From: Nymphaea colorata
Lineage: Eukaryota > Streptophyta > Magnoliopsida > Nymphaeales > Nymphaeaceae
NCBI RefSeq assembly: GCF_008831285.2
Contig: NC_045143.1
Location: forward strand, 16,218,464-16,282,463
DNA: 64,000 nucleotides
Direction of reading: 5' to 3'
Below, piece after piece: positions 49,401 to 61,685 of the stretch. The notes under the pieces are model-generated. The model worked only from the letters and a program-made list of their open reading frames with translations. It did no database searches and was not told the DNA's origin. Every line of letters starts with the position of its first letter. Position 1 is the stretch's first letter. The position numbers were made by a program, and so were the translations under genes.

Positions 49401-52400
49401 CTGAAACGGGGAGTTTAGGAACTTGGGAGTAGGGATGTCAACGGATCGGATTCAGATCAGATACATCTTTAATCATATCTGTTTTTTCGTATATTCATAT
49501 ATTCGGATTTGAATACGAATAAAGTAAAGTCATATCCGAATTCGAAATTTGATTTTACAATCCGATTTTTATATTTATATCTGAATCCGAATTTTGAACT
49601 GGATTTTGCCATTTTTCAAGTATTAGAATGAGGATCTGTATCTGAATCTGATCCGATATTCATGTATATCCGAATCCGATCAGATATCATTTATTGAATC
49701 CGAATTCGATCCGATTTCTTAATCGGATATTAAATTTTTATTCATATCTGATTTTTTTTTTGGATCGGATCGGTTGGATATCCTATTCAAATTCGATATA
49801 TGAAGGAGGCACACGGGACCTTCCTCTGGCTAGGAGAAGATAGGACCGGTCCTTATGCTGCATGACATCTTGACATCCAGTCTTGGGTCCGCCTAGACGC
49901 GGCTGTGGATGTCGATCTGGAAGTGGTGCGTCCACCAGAGGAGGGTGACCAACCCCGTTTTACAGATTTCGGTGGAAATATCCATCTCGCGATGGGCGAG
50001 ATTGGAGGCAAGCACGGGTTGGTGGATCATCTCGAGGCCGCTCAGCGTCGCTGGGAGGTGGAGGATCCGACACCAGTTGCGCCGCCGCTTGCCGGCGCAG
50101 ACGTAAGCCTCACCGAGGGAGGACCCGCGGTAGAAGATGGCCATGGTGGGAGGGAGAGTAACGGATTCCCTCAATGTTGGGGTTGGTGGCGTACTGGCGT
50201 GAACGGCCCATGATGTCCCCTTGCTTTTTGAAGTACTTTGAAAAGCAGAAAAAATGAAGTGCACGCTTCAGGCACCAAAATGGTGCGTGCGTGCGTCTCA
50301 TCCTGTTGAGGTGCATTTCAGGTTTCTTTGCGCCTAACCACTATTTTCTGGTACTTGAAGGGGCTTGATGCATTACAGTGCGTGCGCACCACGCCTTGGT
50401 GCACACGCACTTAACAAGTATTTTCTGCTTGTGTTTAACTTTGGTTACATCTGTAGGAATGCAGTTTCTTTTGGCTTTCTTCATTATTTGACCTGTAAGG
50501 AATTCTCAGTTTCAGCATGCTATAGCATAAATGTCATCCCTTTCTATGGATGTCAGCTGACTCCATAGGATGTGCTATTCAAATTTGAATAGTTATTAGA
50601 ATTGGATCCTGCATAGGATTTTCTTACTGAATCCTAGATACCTGAATCTTTTTAGTGCAAGTAGAAACTTTGGTCTTCCACATCTTTGAATCCAAAGCCT
50701 GAGTTTTATAAGGCAATTGTTTTATCAGATGCTGTAATAGCAAGTCCTCGATTCATTTTCATCGCTCTCTCTTCCTCTTCCATCAGATTAAGCTACTGGG
50801 TTAAATGGATCTAACTGCCAATCAATAGGATACCTTTAGTTAAACTTTCTTTTAATCGGTTTATGAATTTCTCTTGCTAGCCGGTGTAACTGGATCTATT
50901 ACTTACCTTGATGCTTTATTAAATTCATTCTCGTCAAACAATAATCTCGCAAGTTGCTGACTATGATAAGGCTCTGAAGAACCCTTAGACAACACCCAAA
51001 TATATCCCCAAGAGCTACATCCAGATTTTGTTAAGTATATATGTCTACATATATATATCCAAATGTCCAGATCGATTAAGGCAGACCCAGGATCTTGTGA
51101 GCAAGAGGGCTTGCACGTGATATATTTTACCATGATACATTCCATATACAATTAGTGGAAGAAGCTCTGACAGACTTGGATACATATGTTCCTGCACTAT
51201 TGTCTGAATTTAATTCTAATGTCCGAAGTTAATTATTGCAGGAGATGAGCTCTGAAGAGCGTCAAACTGCAACACCAAGAACCATCATGATTGGAGGAAA
51301 GGCTTTTGCTACATATACAAATGCCAAAAGAATAGTCAGGCTGGTGAATGATGTCGGTGCTATTGTGAACAATGACCCTGAGGTCAACAAGTATCTGAAG
51401 GTACATGAATCTGAGATTTTAAGATGACAAGAAGGCTGGATTTACTGGACTAGATTTATCAGTCAGCCGTATTACCAGTGTAATATGGTGTTCGTTTTGT
51501 GTTTGTTATGTGTGTGTGTGTGTGTGTGTGTGCGTATGTGGTATAAGATTTTCATGTTCTTTAGGTATCAGATCACAAAAGCTATGCTGCATTCTAAGTA
51601 TTGAGGGGACATAATTGAGCCGGACCTCAGAACTGAGGACTAAAAGAAAAAATGCTTAGTTATTCTAATTTAGGAAATATGCTGACAGTAGACAGACATA
51701 GATGTGTCTAAGTCGAACTTAGAGACCATGCTCTTTATGAAAGTTCAATCATTTCAAGCTTTTAAGCTAAACCCTTTCTGTTGGGATTGCCTTTCAGGTG
51801 GTCTTTATCCCAAATTATAATGTATCTGTGGCGGAAATTTTAATTCCAGGCAGTGAGCTTTCTCAGCACATAAGTACAGCTGGGATGGAAGCAAGTGGCA
51901 CTAGCAACATGAAATTTGCTCTTAATGGGTGCCTCATAATTGGGACTTTGGATGGTGCAAACGTGGAGATCAGAGAAGAAATTGGGGTGGAGAATTTCTT
52001 TCTGTTTGGTGCTAAAGCTGAGGATGTTGCCAAATTGCGCAGAGAGAGGGAAGATGGCCTGGTAACACCATAATTTAAGCCCTCGTGTCCTGTTCTTTAT
52101 GTTGTCTTTGGATCAAAATAGTAAATTACCCATATTTCTTTTCATAAATGGCCAAGTTATTTCCTCTTTTGTTTGATGAAAGATGTTCGTTCACAATGGT
52201 GGTGGTTCACAACGGTGAATCCAAATTAGGGTTGTCTATGTACTGATGAAGTCAGGAAGGTAGCTTAATTTAAAGACAAGCGTTTTGGTTATATTTGCAA
52301 GCTTAATTACAAAGGTCCTAGTTTAATTTTGAAAGAAGCACAAGTCAAGATTGATTTAATGCAGTTAAGAAGTTAATAGTAGCTTACTCTGAAAATTACT

Positions 52401-53204
52401 GGGGAATGGCTTCCCTCCATTATGCAGATAAGAAGTTGATACTAGTTTATCTGAATGCTTGGTAGTAGCTTATGCTTAGTCAGATCTTAATTGATATGAT
52501 GTTTACTAATAAAATAGCTTCCTTCGTGAATATTCCTATGGAAACAAATTGCTGAGACAAAAAATATAAATTATCTGTTAAATTTGATTATTATTTTTCT
52601 CAAAGCTATGGACAGGGTCATTGATACTTGTCGGGTATTGGAATATTTAGACCAGTCTGACAGCTGCATTAGCCTAAAAGTTGTTTGGAGTCGTGTACTT
52701 CGTAGTGTGCAGCTTTTGCGTTCTCACCAAATTCTTGTGTTGTTCCAGTTCAAGCCAGATCCACGATTTGAAGAGGCAAAACAGTTTATAAGGAGCGGTG
52801 CATTTGGGACCTATGACTATGGCCCGCTTGTTGATTCCTTAGAGGGGAATTCTGGCTATGGTCGTGGTGATTATTTCCTTGTTGGTCATGACTTCCCAAG
52901 CTATGTTGATGCTCAAGCGAGGGTGGATGAAGCATACAAGTATAACATTATTCTCTTATTTTTTTCATTTTTTATTTTTTATTTCCATTTTCTGGGAGGC
53001 CCTAACTCCCTCCCACTAACTACTAACCATGTTTACATAATTTATTCACGGTGACGATTTTTTCAAAATCAAAACAGGGACCGCAGAAGGTGGTTGAAGA
53101 TGTCCATCCTGAGCACTGCAGGTTGCGGCAAATTTAGCAGCGACCGAACAATATCCCAGTATGCAAAGGAAATATGGAACATTGATCACTGCACCGTGCC
53201 ATAA
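43424..53204 (+). CDS. PHS2: Alpha-glucan phosphorylase, cytosolic H isozyme
   Basis: PLP enzyme that releases glucose-1-phosphate from cytosolic heteroglycans. Fifteen exons: 43424-43633, 43801-43980, 44431-44607, 44708-44793, 45833-46022, 46235-46327, 46578-46762, 46910-47027, 47119-47250, 47674-47892, 48177-48380, 51242-51400, 51798-52061, 52749-52939 and 53078-53204. They give 844 residues (rice and Arabidopsis about 841). It lacks a transit peptide and the roughly 80-residue insertion of the plastid L form, so it is the cytosolic type. Conserved parts: [53 protein letters not shown] and [14 protein letters not shown], whose Lys (about 690) binds PLP. The intron after exon 8 appears to start with GC instead of GT; reading through it meets TGA at 47043 (see findings). 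Introns 4 and 11 exceed 1 kb. Otherwise the gene looks intact. Confidence 0.95.
47028..47118 (+). other. Intron with GC donor (GC-AG) in the phosphorylase gene
   Basis: Exon 8 ends GAC AAA CGG at 47027 and the next bases are GCACAC. Exon 9 starts after TTAATGCAG at 47119 with TTT ATG GCT, restoring EEIDKR-FMAF, the junction expected from homologues. No GT in a usable phase exists before the TGA at 47043. The donor context is poor for a GC-AG intron, which usually reads AG|GCAAGT. Confidence 0.7.
48541..48790. repeat. Two-copy tandem repeat (about 142 bp) in phosphorylase intron 11
   Basis: ATGAAAAACCAACA followed by CTTCAACTAAGTCGGTTGTT and then CATAAATATT appears in both copies, near 48541-48645 and 48683-48790. 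They differ at scattered sites. Confidence 0.75.
49281..49422. repeat. Two-copy 71-bp tandem repeat in phosphorylase intron 11
   Basis: TCATGATTTTACAAGTATAA, CCCATGGTCCAAAGTGCTGA and ACGGGGAGTT recur at 49281 and 49352 almost without change, so the duplication is recent. Confidence 0.9.
49434..49800. repeat. AT-rich dispersed repeat (GGATCGGATTC type) in phosphorylase intron 11
   Basis: The stretch starts TAGGGATGTCAACGGATCGG and is built from variants of ATATCCGAATCCGA and GATCGGAT in both orientations. This word pattern is common in plant transposon-derived repeats. The ends were not resolved. Confidence 0.5.
49800..50330. other. GC-rich insert with long frames in phosphorylase intron 11
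   Basis: Composition jumps from AT-rich to GC-rich. Open frames of 102 codons (plus, 49905-50213) and 123 codons (minus, 50264-49893) overlap. Neither matches a family I know. The minus frame contains [17 protein letters not shown] and [14 protein letters not shown]. It may be a captured gene fragment or simply GC-rich repeat DNA. Confidence 0.3.
50380..50412. repeat. Inverted repeat (hairpin) in phosphorylase intron 11
   Basis: GTGCGTGCGCACCA and TGGTGCACACGCAC pair across a 5-base loop with one mismatch. A related GTGCGTGCGTGCG run lies about 100 bases upstream. Confidence 0.7.
51509..51533. repeat. (TG)n microsatellite in phosphorylase intron 12
   Basis: About twelve TG units, 108 bases after exon 12. 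Confidence 0.9.
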
Positions 53205-54336
53205 TCGGGAAGCTTATGGTTGCAAAATGATGGTCTAGCTACGGCCACTTGAAAGACATCTTAAGATATAAAATGAAAGTGGATCGTTGCCATGCTAGTC
53301 GCAGCACGCGTCCTTCTCTTTCAATTGTCATATCAACATGGGAATACGTTAATACAGTTATACAACAATAAGTGGCAGGGGTTCCTGTTACAGTAGAAGA
53401 GCTACTGAGTGCTATTATTTGGTTTAAAGGGTTTTCTTTCATTTTGGTGTGTTCTTAGTGTTGCACTTGATAGCCTGAAACCTGCATAAAAGGTATGTTT
53501 TGAGAGATCTTCAATTTAAACAAACTAAGGATCTTAATAGTATGAATTTTAAATCCATGCTATATATATGTTAAAAACCATGGATCTAAGATTGGATTGG
53601 AAAAGGGAAAGGGTGGGGAGGGAGTGATTCGATTGTAAATCCGTAGGATTTCAAATCACTGCAGATTTCAGATTTGTGCAGATTTCGTGAAACAAACACA
53701 ACCAACGTTATTTATTCTATGATTTTATGGAGCTAACACCCCAATCACCCGTATTAACATAATTTTAAATCTTTGATTTATAACAAGGATATGAATTAAA
53801 GTTTGAAATATCTAAGGATTAATACCATAGATTTGTAAATCTTGGTCTTCATCTTCGCATGCATAATTTCAAGTCAAATTCTCTCTTCTAAGTGAAATAT
53901 ATGGGTTTGAGACATAATGGAAATTTTGAAGTTACGTTTTTCAAATTCAGGGGTTGCAAAACCATGAAGTTAATCTAAGGTTTTCAATTTCGGAGTTTGT
54001 TAAAACCATTAACATTAAGCTGATGTCCTTGTTACTCCAGACCACCCGAATCCAAAGTAATCAACCGCACCTTTAGGTTGTGCACATGAGGAGGTAGAGC
54101 ACGTAATCTGTTTAAAAGCCCAATTGAAGTGGAGCTTTCCCTCATATTCAAGTTTTTGCCGTCTCGTTGTTCTTTGCCTAGAAAACTACTTTTGGATCAG
54201 TAAGTGCGCCACATCCAAAAAACAATTGGAAAATGCAAAGAAAACACAACATCCTCCAAACGCAAATTTGGAATCAAACGTGCTGTACGGAAAAAAGTAA
54301 AATGATAGGAACATCTTCGTGTCAAAAGGATGAAGA
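53205..54336. other. Intergenic region between convergent phosphorylase and SR45a-like genes
   Basis: This holds the 3' UTRs of both genes and AT-rich DNA between them. I see no gene or defined repeat. Confidence 0.5.
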
Positions 54337-57300
54337 TTAAGACCTAGAACGCGAGCTGACGCTTGGTCTTCGGCCGCGGCTCCTTGGTGAGAGGCTCCTT
54401 GAAGGGCTCCTGCGGTGGTCCCTCGAACTTTGCCGGGGTGAAATACTCCGGGAAGCAGATCTCTTATGCCTTCCATACGAAGTTGAACGGCCGCGCCGAC
54501 CATAAGAAAAACGTGACCGCTCCCTCCCTCCTTTGCGGTAGGGTGAATATGATCTTGATCGTTCTCGCCTGTCACGATCATATGGAGACCTGCTATCACG
54601 GGAGTATGACCTGTGTCGCCTGGCGTAGGGCGATCGGCTGCCTCCAGAATAAGACCGGTGGCGCGATCCATATGGAGAGCGACTGTCACGGGAACGAGAC
54701 GTTGATCTGTATCTTTCCCTCCCACGTCTGCTGTTAGGAGAATAAGAACGATCTCTCCCAGAATCATAACCAGAACGACCATAAGGTGAATAGCTTGGAG
54801 ACCGGCGCCTCACTGCATAATTGAAATGAGATGTCAGGCAAATCAGCATCTGAAAAACAACGCACGCTGTTTCCTCTTAGAGACACACCTCTGACTGTAT
54901 TTACACCCAGATATCGCCCAGGTGTTGGAGTTCTGCCTCGCTTTCGTCTTGCCTGTAAAGGTCAAATAATCAACTGGAACTGAGGATCAAACGCATCGTG
55001 CTATGAAGCCAAAAGAACAGTTAACTACAAACAACAGATGCCCTTAGCTTTAAAGAAAACACAAGAAATTTGCATGGCAATTGCTTAAAGAAAGAAATGC
55101 AGGGCATACAACCCTCTGGTTATATAGTCTGCGTTTGCTTGAGAGTTTGAGTTTGAAGTTTGATGTAGAGCTGCTACACACAGCTAATCTGCTGGAACAA
55201 GCTGATCTTTCAAACATCGTGTCATAGATTGTGCTTGCTGCTACTCATAATTTGACCAACATTAAGATACACCACCCCAAAAAGCAAAAAATATCTTATA
55301 AACAAGGACAGGAGAAAAATTAAAGCCGCAGGATGGTACCTTCTCCACAGTGATAACTCGACCACCAAGGACGGAACGGTTCAGATACTTGACACACCGA
55401 CCAGCTTCTGAATTCGTCGACATTGTCACAAACCCAAACCCGCGAGACTCTCTGGTGCGAGGATCAACAACCAGGTGGGTTTCCACCACCTGGAGAAAAG
55501 CAGAAAATTTGAAGAAAATCAGGCAGGCAAAGAATAAAGCCCAACAAAGATTTCTTGCATTTCATATAAGTACAAGGCATGTTTTCATTAACATGATGTT
55601 AAACCAATCAAATGGTTCCAACAAAACAAAAGACCCGTTACTGTGACATTGCCGTAGCTAAAGGTATGAGGAAAGACCTAGTCAGTTCCTTGAAAAGGAT
55701 TAATATTACGAACTATCGTTCTTATCCCAAAGATGCAGAAAGCAGATCAATTAAGTCAATTTTTTCATCCCAGCCATTTAGCCAAAGTCATAAGATCATT
55801 TTTTGAAGTTGATGGTTAACAGCGAGAAGCATCCTTCAAAGATTATCTGTGCAAATTAAAGGGCATTCTTGAGAGGCAGAAGCATCCAAAGAAGAATTAT
55901 TCGTCCATGACACGGTGCACTTTTTGGCAAACAATAAAAGAGAAAATAATCTTCAAGACTGATTTAGAAAAGGACAACGGTTTGAGCTTTCCAAGGAAAT
56001 CCGTAAAATTTAGGGTTTTGCATTTGGTAAGTAGGTGGGCGCTGTTTGTGGCCGCAGTTGCTTCATAATGGTCATTAACAAACAAATCTGTGATGCCTTT
56101 TTAGAATTCTACAGCAACTGGACAAGAGGACCCCTTGATTATTCTGAAACGACTCACTAGAAGACTCTGTCGGAAGAAAGTTAGAGAGGGACTGTTGTAA
56201 CGAATGCTTCAAATTTTAGTTGGAGTCACTCCTATATGCAGACAATACCCATTTTAAAGTGACTCAATAGGTAAGCTTCGTGGGAGTCATACTGAGTTAG
56301 TAAGTTGTCTCACTTCATTATAAGCAAAGAAAAATCTAAGTTCATTATTTTTTAACATTCCTCCAATATGCATCCCTCAATTGGAGAGATACTTGGTAGT
56401 AGACTGATGAAATTCCCTTCAAATACCTACAGATCAAATTAATAGCCATCCTGGATAGCAAAATGGATGCAAAGGCTTCAACACTATAAAGAACAAGTCC
56501 AACTCTATCAACAAAACCGAGTCATAGTCAGGGGTTATGCTCACTGCACTGTCCTCCTCATGGTACACAAAAAAAAGGGATATGGTTGTCTAAAAGAAAC
56601 TGATAGAAACGATGTCAAACTAAGTTTGTCAAATATCCATGTTCACTAAGCAACTGATGTACAACAAAACTTGATTCATAATCATGGGTTATGCTCACTG
56701 CACTTGGGAACCTAATGGTACACAAAGAAGAGGATATGAATGTCTAGAAGAAACTGATAGAAACAATGTCAAACTAAAGTTGGTCAAATATCCAAGTTCA
56801 CTAAGCAACTGATGTATTATAATCGTTATTACTAAATAAGCTATGAAACGCTATAACAGGTGGCTTTCTCAGTGTAGTGATCACTTATGCTTCGATGTCC
56901 TCTGGATTCTCTTAGTGTAGTTTTTTCTTGAAAAGCTTTTGAACTTTAAACAAAAATAAATAAATATTAAAAAGGCAGTAAAAATTATTAAATCATGATC
57001 CTCCTAGTTCAAAAGAAAAAAAAACAGAGGTATAAGGTTTTTCTCAAAGGGAAAACATTGTGATTTTATTGTGACAAGGTCATAATATTATTCCTAATAG
57101 TTATTCTTTGTGATATTTCAAAAATATTACAGGATTTTCCTAAACTTATCAACTGAAGACTTTTTGACGGAGGCTTCAACTTTAAAAATATCACCTTGAC
57201 AGACTTTGATTTTTGTCAAGGTATTATCATGTATATTTTACAGAACATGGATTTCTCAAGAAAATTTTGGAGGTCCTAAAAGCAAAGAAAATATGAATAA

Positions 57301-58129
57301 GAAAAAAGCATTGAAATAACATGTTTGTAGCATTCCTCTTTGAAAAGGATGGCAAAATAATATATATTTTTTTAAAATATGAACAGTAATACGTAGTTAG
57401 AATATACTAAGACTTTTTAGAAAAGGAATTGCAAAATATCATGATGCCACATAATTATATCATTAGTCATTAGACATCTTTTTGGCAGTATTTTGAAAAC
57501 ATTGGTATTCAGCCAATATTATTGATTGGCTGTACGATGCCAATATTATCAACACATTTTAGAATGCAATATATATTGTATTTTGATTAATACTGAAAAA
57601 GAAACTGCAATCTATTTCTAGCTGGCAACCCCATCATATTACAATATATTTGCTAACAAAAATAAAGGCCATAGTAATGATGCAACCTCTAATAACAGCA
57701 CAGTACCCAAAAAACAGAAGTTGTTATTTGCATACCGTTCCCCCTTCACTAGAAAAATGCTTCTCAAGTTCTTTCTTGGTGACTCGAGTGGACAGCCCAG
57801 TGACATATAAATTATTTCCAGGGTTCTCGGAATCACTTGAATCATAACTCCTGCAAAAAAATCCAGTCACATTTAACTACAAACAGATTTATTACTTTAA
57901 TATATGAAGAGCAGGATTTATCTTATGATTATATCCTGACAAAAGCCTACTGAAAAGAAGGATCGAACGACAATACTATGATAATCAGCATGAAATGTAA
58001 AATATAAGAAAGACAATGATCAAGCTATTTGAACAGATAGGACAAGATAACAATCCACCAAATTCACCTTGAACGGCTCCTTGATCTTGATCTTGAACTT
58101 GACAAGGATCTTCTTGACCTACCGGCCAT
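54337..58129 (-). CDS. SR45a: SR45a / Transformer-2-like RS-RRM splicing factor
   Basis: Nuclear splicing regulator with one RNA-recognition motif between two RS regions. Coding exons on the minus strand: 58129-58068, 57850-57736, 55489-55340, 54952-54889 and 54812-54337, giving 288 residues. A short RS N-terminus (SRSRSRSRSRSYDSSDSENP) leads into the RRM: RNP2 LYVTGL (35-40) and RNP1 RGFGFV (about 75-80), followed by GRVITVEK. The linker KRGRTPTPGRYLG is the Tra2/SR45a hallmark. The long C-terminal RS tail has many SRSPY and SRSYS units and ends in SRSRS. The start is uncertain. The exon stays open upstream in frame through YSTQASARSRSLSLY to an acceptor at about 58190, so an upstream exon could add residues. 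Intron 2 (55490-57735, 2.2 kb) contains diverged tandem repeats. SR45a in Arabidopsis is stress-regulated and alternatively spliced. Confidence 0.88.
56500..56818. repeat. Two-copy tandem repeat (about 154 bp) in SR45a intron 2
   Basis: GGTTATGCTCACTGCACT, GAAACTGATAGAAAC and TTCACTAAGCAACTGATGTA recur in the same order about 154 bases apart. The copies are clearly diverged. Confidence 0.75.
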
Positions 58130-58189
58130 ATAAAGTGAAAGGGACCTCGACCGTGCAGATGCTTGGGTAGAATACCTGATACATGCAAA

Positions 58190-59480
58190 GGCTACAAGCC
58201 ATAATCAGTGTCTGAAAGCAAAAAAGGCGAGGCGAAACATTGAGCCTACAAAGCAGAGCGCGAACCATAAAGCAAAGTATATGCTTCAAGTGTGATTATT
58301 TAAGAATTTCAAAAAAAGTAACAGGCGACCATAACGTTATCGCAGTATTTAGCAATGCTGGAGCATAAAGAATCCTGCTATTAGTCATCAAAAATGTCAA
58401 CTGGCGAGGAGAAAGATAAATGTAAGATAAACATATGATCAATACCCAAAAGTAATCAAAATGTACTATAAGTCAGAAGAAACCACATTAGTGAATTCAT
58501 GACACCCATCCGAACCAAATGAAGAATGAAATGCGACAAAAGAAAGAGACGACAACAGAGATAAAAGAGGGGCTGAATATGCGATGATCAAATTCGTGCG
58601 CCAAAAATAAAACATGGGCACTCAAAAAGTCCCAGGAAACTGGCCGTTAAGCGCATTTCAGTTGATCTTAGGCAGAGGCAAAACAAAATGCAACTCTTTC
58701 GTGCATGATTCCACCAATTTCAATTCAGCATTAAAAGAAGTTGTTCAACTTGACAGAAGCAAGCAAAGTGCCTGTCCTTGTTGCTGATTCCTTGTATCTT
58801 TGTGCAATCGTACGCAACAAGTAAGAACTGGTAGTTTCTGTAGCGTTTGGCGATTTTCTACAGTACGGAATGTTCGATGGGATGATTTCGGAAGTATGAA
58901 TGTAAGCTATTCAGAAAGAGAATAGAAAAAAGACCTCGTGAGAAACTCTATTTTCCCCATCGAAAGAGAAAAATTAAACCCTGTTTCTAAAGTACAAGGT
59001 TAATTCAATGGTGTACAGGTATGTTTTGGACCGTGGAGGGAGGAAAAGAGAGAAAGAGAGAGAGAGACCTTGCCGTGGGGGAGGTGGCCACTGTCTTTCG
59101 CCGGTCCGTCCGCAGACGGAGATAGTCGCCGAGTCGGCACCACTGCAGCTAGGGCACTCACTATTGCGTTGCAGCAGCAGGAGAAATCGATCGAGCTTTC
59201 GAAAGAAGCCCCCAGTCGCTCTGCGAATTATTAAGGAAAGGCACACTCTTTTTCCAGTATTTACAAAAAAAATAAAGGGGCCTCATATTTTATCGTACAA
59301 GCTAATAGCCTAATTACTTGCGTTTATTCAAAATACGCTCCCTCCAAAGATTGCAATTTGATCAAATATTGGACAGCTAAATGTATTACGCAATAACAAG
59401 CACCATTAATTTAAATAATCATAAGGCGAAGTCTGCGAGTCACACTAAACGAAGTCTCAAACACATTATTTATGTTTAAG
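58190..59480. other. SR45a 5' leader and promoter region
   Basis: A GC-rich patch at about 59069-59165, read on the minus strand, ends CCACGGCAAG|GTCTCT, a good donor for a first non-coding exon. That would make 58190-59068 a 5' UTR intron. This is inferred from the splice signal alone. Confidence 0.4.
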
Positions 59481-59500
59481 TGAAAGAGTGAGCAGTTTAT

Positions 59501-61166
59501 ACTATGCATACTATTAAATTACAAGTTTTTGTTATTAAAGAAATTGATGGCTTGAATAGAGATTTTTTTTGGGATCAACGGCAGAAAGAAAAAGAGAGTT
59601 CATTTTCCTTAATTGGGATAAAAGAGGGCTTGGTATTCGTAAGTCGCCTAATATGAACAAAGCTTTGTTTGCCAAGTTAGGTGAAAATTAGAAGATGGTG
59701 ATGAAGGTTTATGGGCTCGAGTTTTGCGATCAAGTATTTAAAACAATGTTCCTTTCTTCAAGCTCGTATACCGCATAATGCTTCTTAGACGTGACGGAGT
59801 ATAGTTTCAACCAAATCTCTTGTTCATCAAAGTTGTGCTCGAATTGTAGGTGATGGATCAATAACCTTATTTTGAAAAGATAAATGGCTTGGGGACGAGT
59901 CCTTACTTGAGCGTTGTAATGTTAATTTGTCTGAGGAGGAACACACTAAACATGTTAAGGACTATGTTTGTAATAACAATTAGAATGATCAGTTGTTAGC
60001 GCTTTTGCCGACTGATATTAAGGAGCAACTTTCATTTGTGCAGCTTCAACAGAATGAGCAAGATAAAAATTTTTGGCAAGCTTCAACTGATGGCAACTTC
60101 TTTGTTTCTTCTGCTTATAAATTGCTTACTGTTGGTGTTCACACACATGGCATCTGGTATAAATTGTGGAAACTAGATATTCTCCCTCAAGGTAAGTTCT
60201 TTATTTGGTTATTATTTCATAATCGTCTTCTTACTAGATCTGCTTGTGTACATCGAAATATTTTGACTGTAGTTTGTCATCGGTGTAGTGCTCTTGAGGA
60301 AAATACTTTGCATGTCCTCCGAGATTGTAGTTCTTCTCAAGTTATATGAGTTGGTTATCTTCATGGGGCTAAATTGTTGGAGTTTAATACAACTACTTTG
60401 GAGGTTTGGCTGAGGAATAATATTTCTAGGCATCGCTTTTTGGTTAACAATATGATTCTTTGGTCTATTTTCTTTTGCTTCGCTTGTTGGCATATTTGGC
60501 AGTGGCGAAATCGAGTTGTATTTGAAGAAAGTTTTTATTGGCCTAATAATGTTTTATTTCGCATAGCTGCTTCTATTGAGGAGTTTAGAAACCATATGAC
60601 ATAACTTCGATTATCCCAACGAAAAGTTCAAACCTTCATTGCATGGATGTCACATTCTTTGAGGTTTGTTAAGTTAAATGTTGATGCGGCTGCTAGAACA
60701 AATTCAGGAGACTTAGCGGCTGGTGGTTTATTTCGCAATGATAATGGTGAATGGTTATTTGGCTTCACTTGTCGTGCGGGTTATGGTCATATAACTAAGC
60801 CATAACTTATTGTTATTCTTCATGGTTTGCAATTAGCCTGAGAACGTGGCTTTCGTAAAGTTATTGTTGAATCATATTCTTTATTAGCTGTGAACAAGGT
60901 TCTAAAAGACCTCCAGCCTTGTGATCCTTTATTTCAAACAGTGAAACAGTGCTAAGAATTACTGAGACGTGATTGGAAGTGTGTCTTATGTCATACATAC
61001 AGAGAAACTAATATGTGTGCGGATTTTCTTGCCTCATGGGCTTTTCAAGGATCTTTTGAAGTGACCATTATTTCCAATCCACTTGGTCATTTGCATCGAT
61101 TGATTGAGGAGGATCTGATTGGTGTAACTTGATCTGGTAACCGTTCATGTGTACCAAAAAAAGAAA
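59501..61166 (+). mobile_element. 5'-truncated LINE (non-LTR retrotransposon) fossil
   Basis: Plus-strand frames broken by stops read as the 3' part of a plant LINE ORF2. First comes the end of the reverse transcriptase region (GLGIRKSPNMNKALFAKLG near 59620-59685). A zinc-binding RVT segment follows, with FWQASTDGNFFVSSAYKLL and PQGKFFIWLLFHNRLLT (about 60070-60240). Last is an RNase H-like domain from KLNVDAAARTNSGDLAAGG to ADFLASWAFQG (about 60670-61050). An A-rich tail ends near 61166. Flanking copies of AAAGAGTGAGCA (59483-59494 and 61167-61178) look like the target-site duplication. At least four in-frame stops show that it is dead. Confidence 0.85.
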
Positions 61167-61573
61167 AAAGAGTGAGCATTTTATGAACTTAGAGCTCAGC
61201 AAACACCCTATCATGAACGGGGAGCATCCCTTCAACCCTTTTTGGCCCGAATGGTATAACACCAAGACACGTTCGACAGGGACGTGTTCCATTGCTGTGC
61301 GTTGGCACAAGAACACAAACCCTTCCTTTCGGCTTTTGCATGATCGAACATCGCCCGTTTGGATCAAATCAAATGTCATCGGCATTAATCAAAGCCTTAC
61401 TTCAACTACGATCCAAATCCAGGACTTAATATTCGTTCCCTACGTATATAAAAATTTAAGACAAAAAGTGAATAGTAAAAAATCAATGTAAAAGGAAGCT
61501 TGTTCCCTCGGACTGCGGATTTCCTCTCGGTTCGGATATCCTAGCCCTGACTTGGATGCTTCCCCTAGCCATT

Positions 61574-61685
61574 GCATTATCAGCTTGGACCAGTCAATAA
61601 AATTTGGATCTTAGTCCTAGTCATCATCGGCATTATCGGTTTGGATCAGTCAGTAATATTTGGATCTTAGTTCTGGCTGCCGGGG
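61574..61685. repeat. Two-copy 56-bp tandem repeat upstream of alpha-CT
   Basis: GCATTATC, then CTTGGA/TTTGGA, CAGTCA and ATTTGGATCTTAGT repeat at 61574 and 61630. It lies about 220-330 bases before the start codon, possibly within the promoter. Confidence 0.7.

Noticed and set aside
54186-54782. 198-codon minus-strand frame over the SR45a last exon
   Set aside because: It is an out-of-frame reading of the RS-repeat exon, whose repeats keep several frames open.
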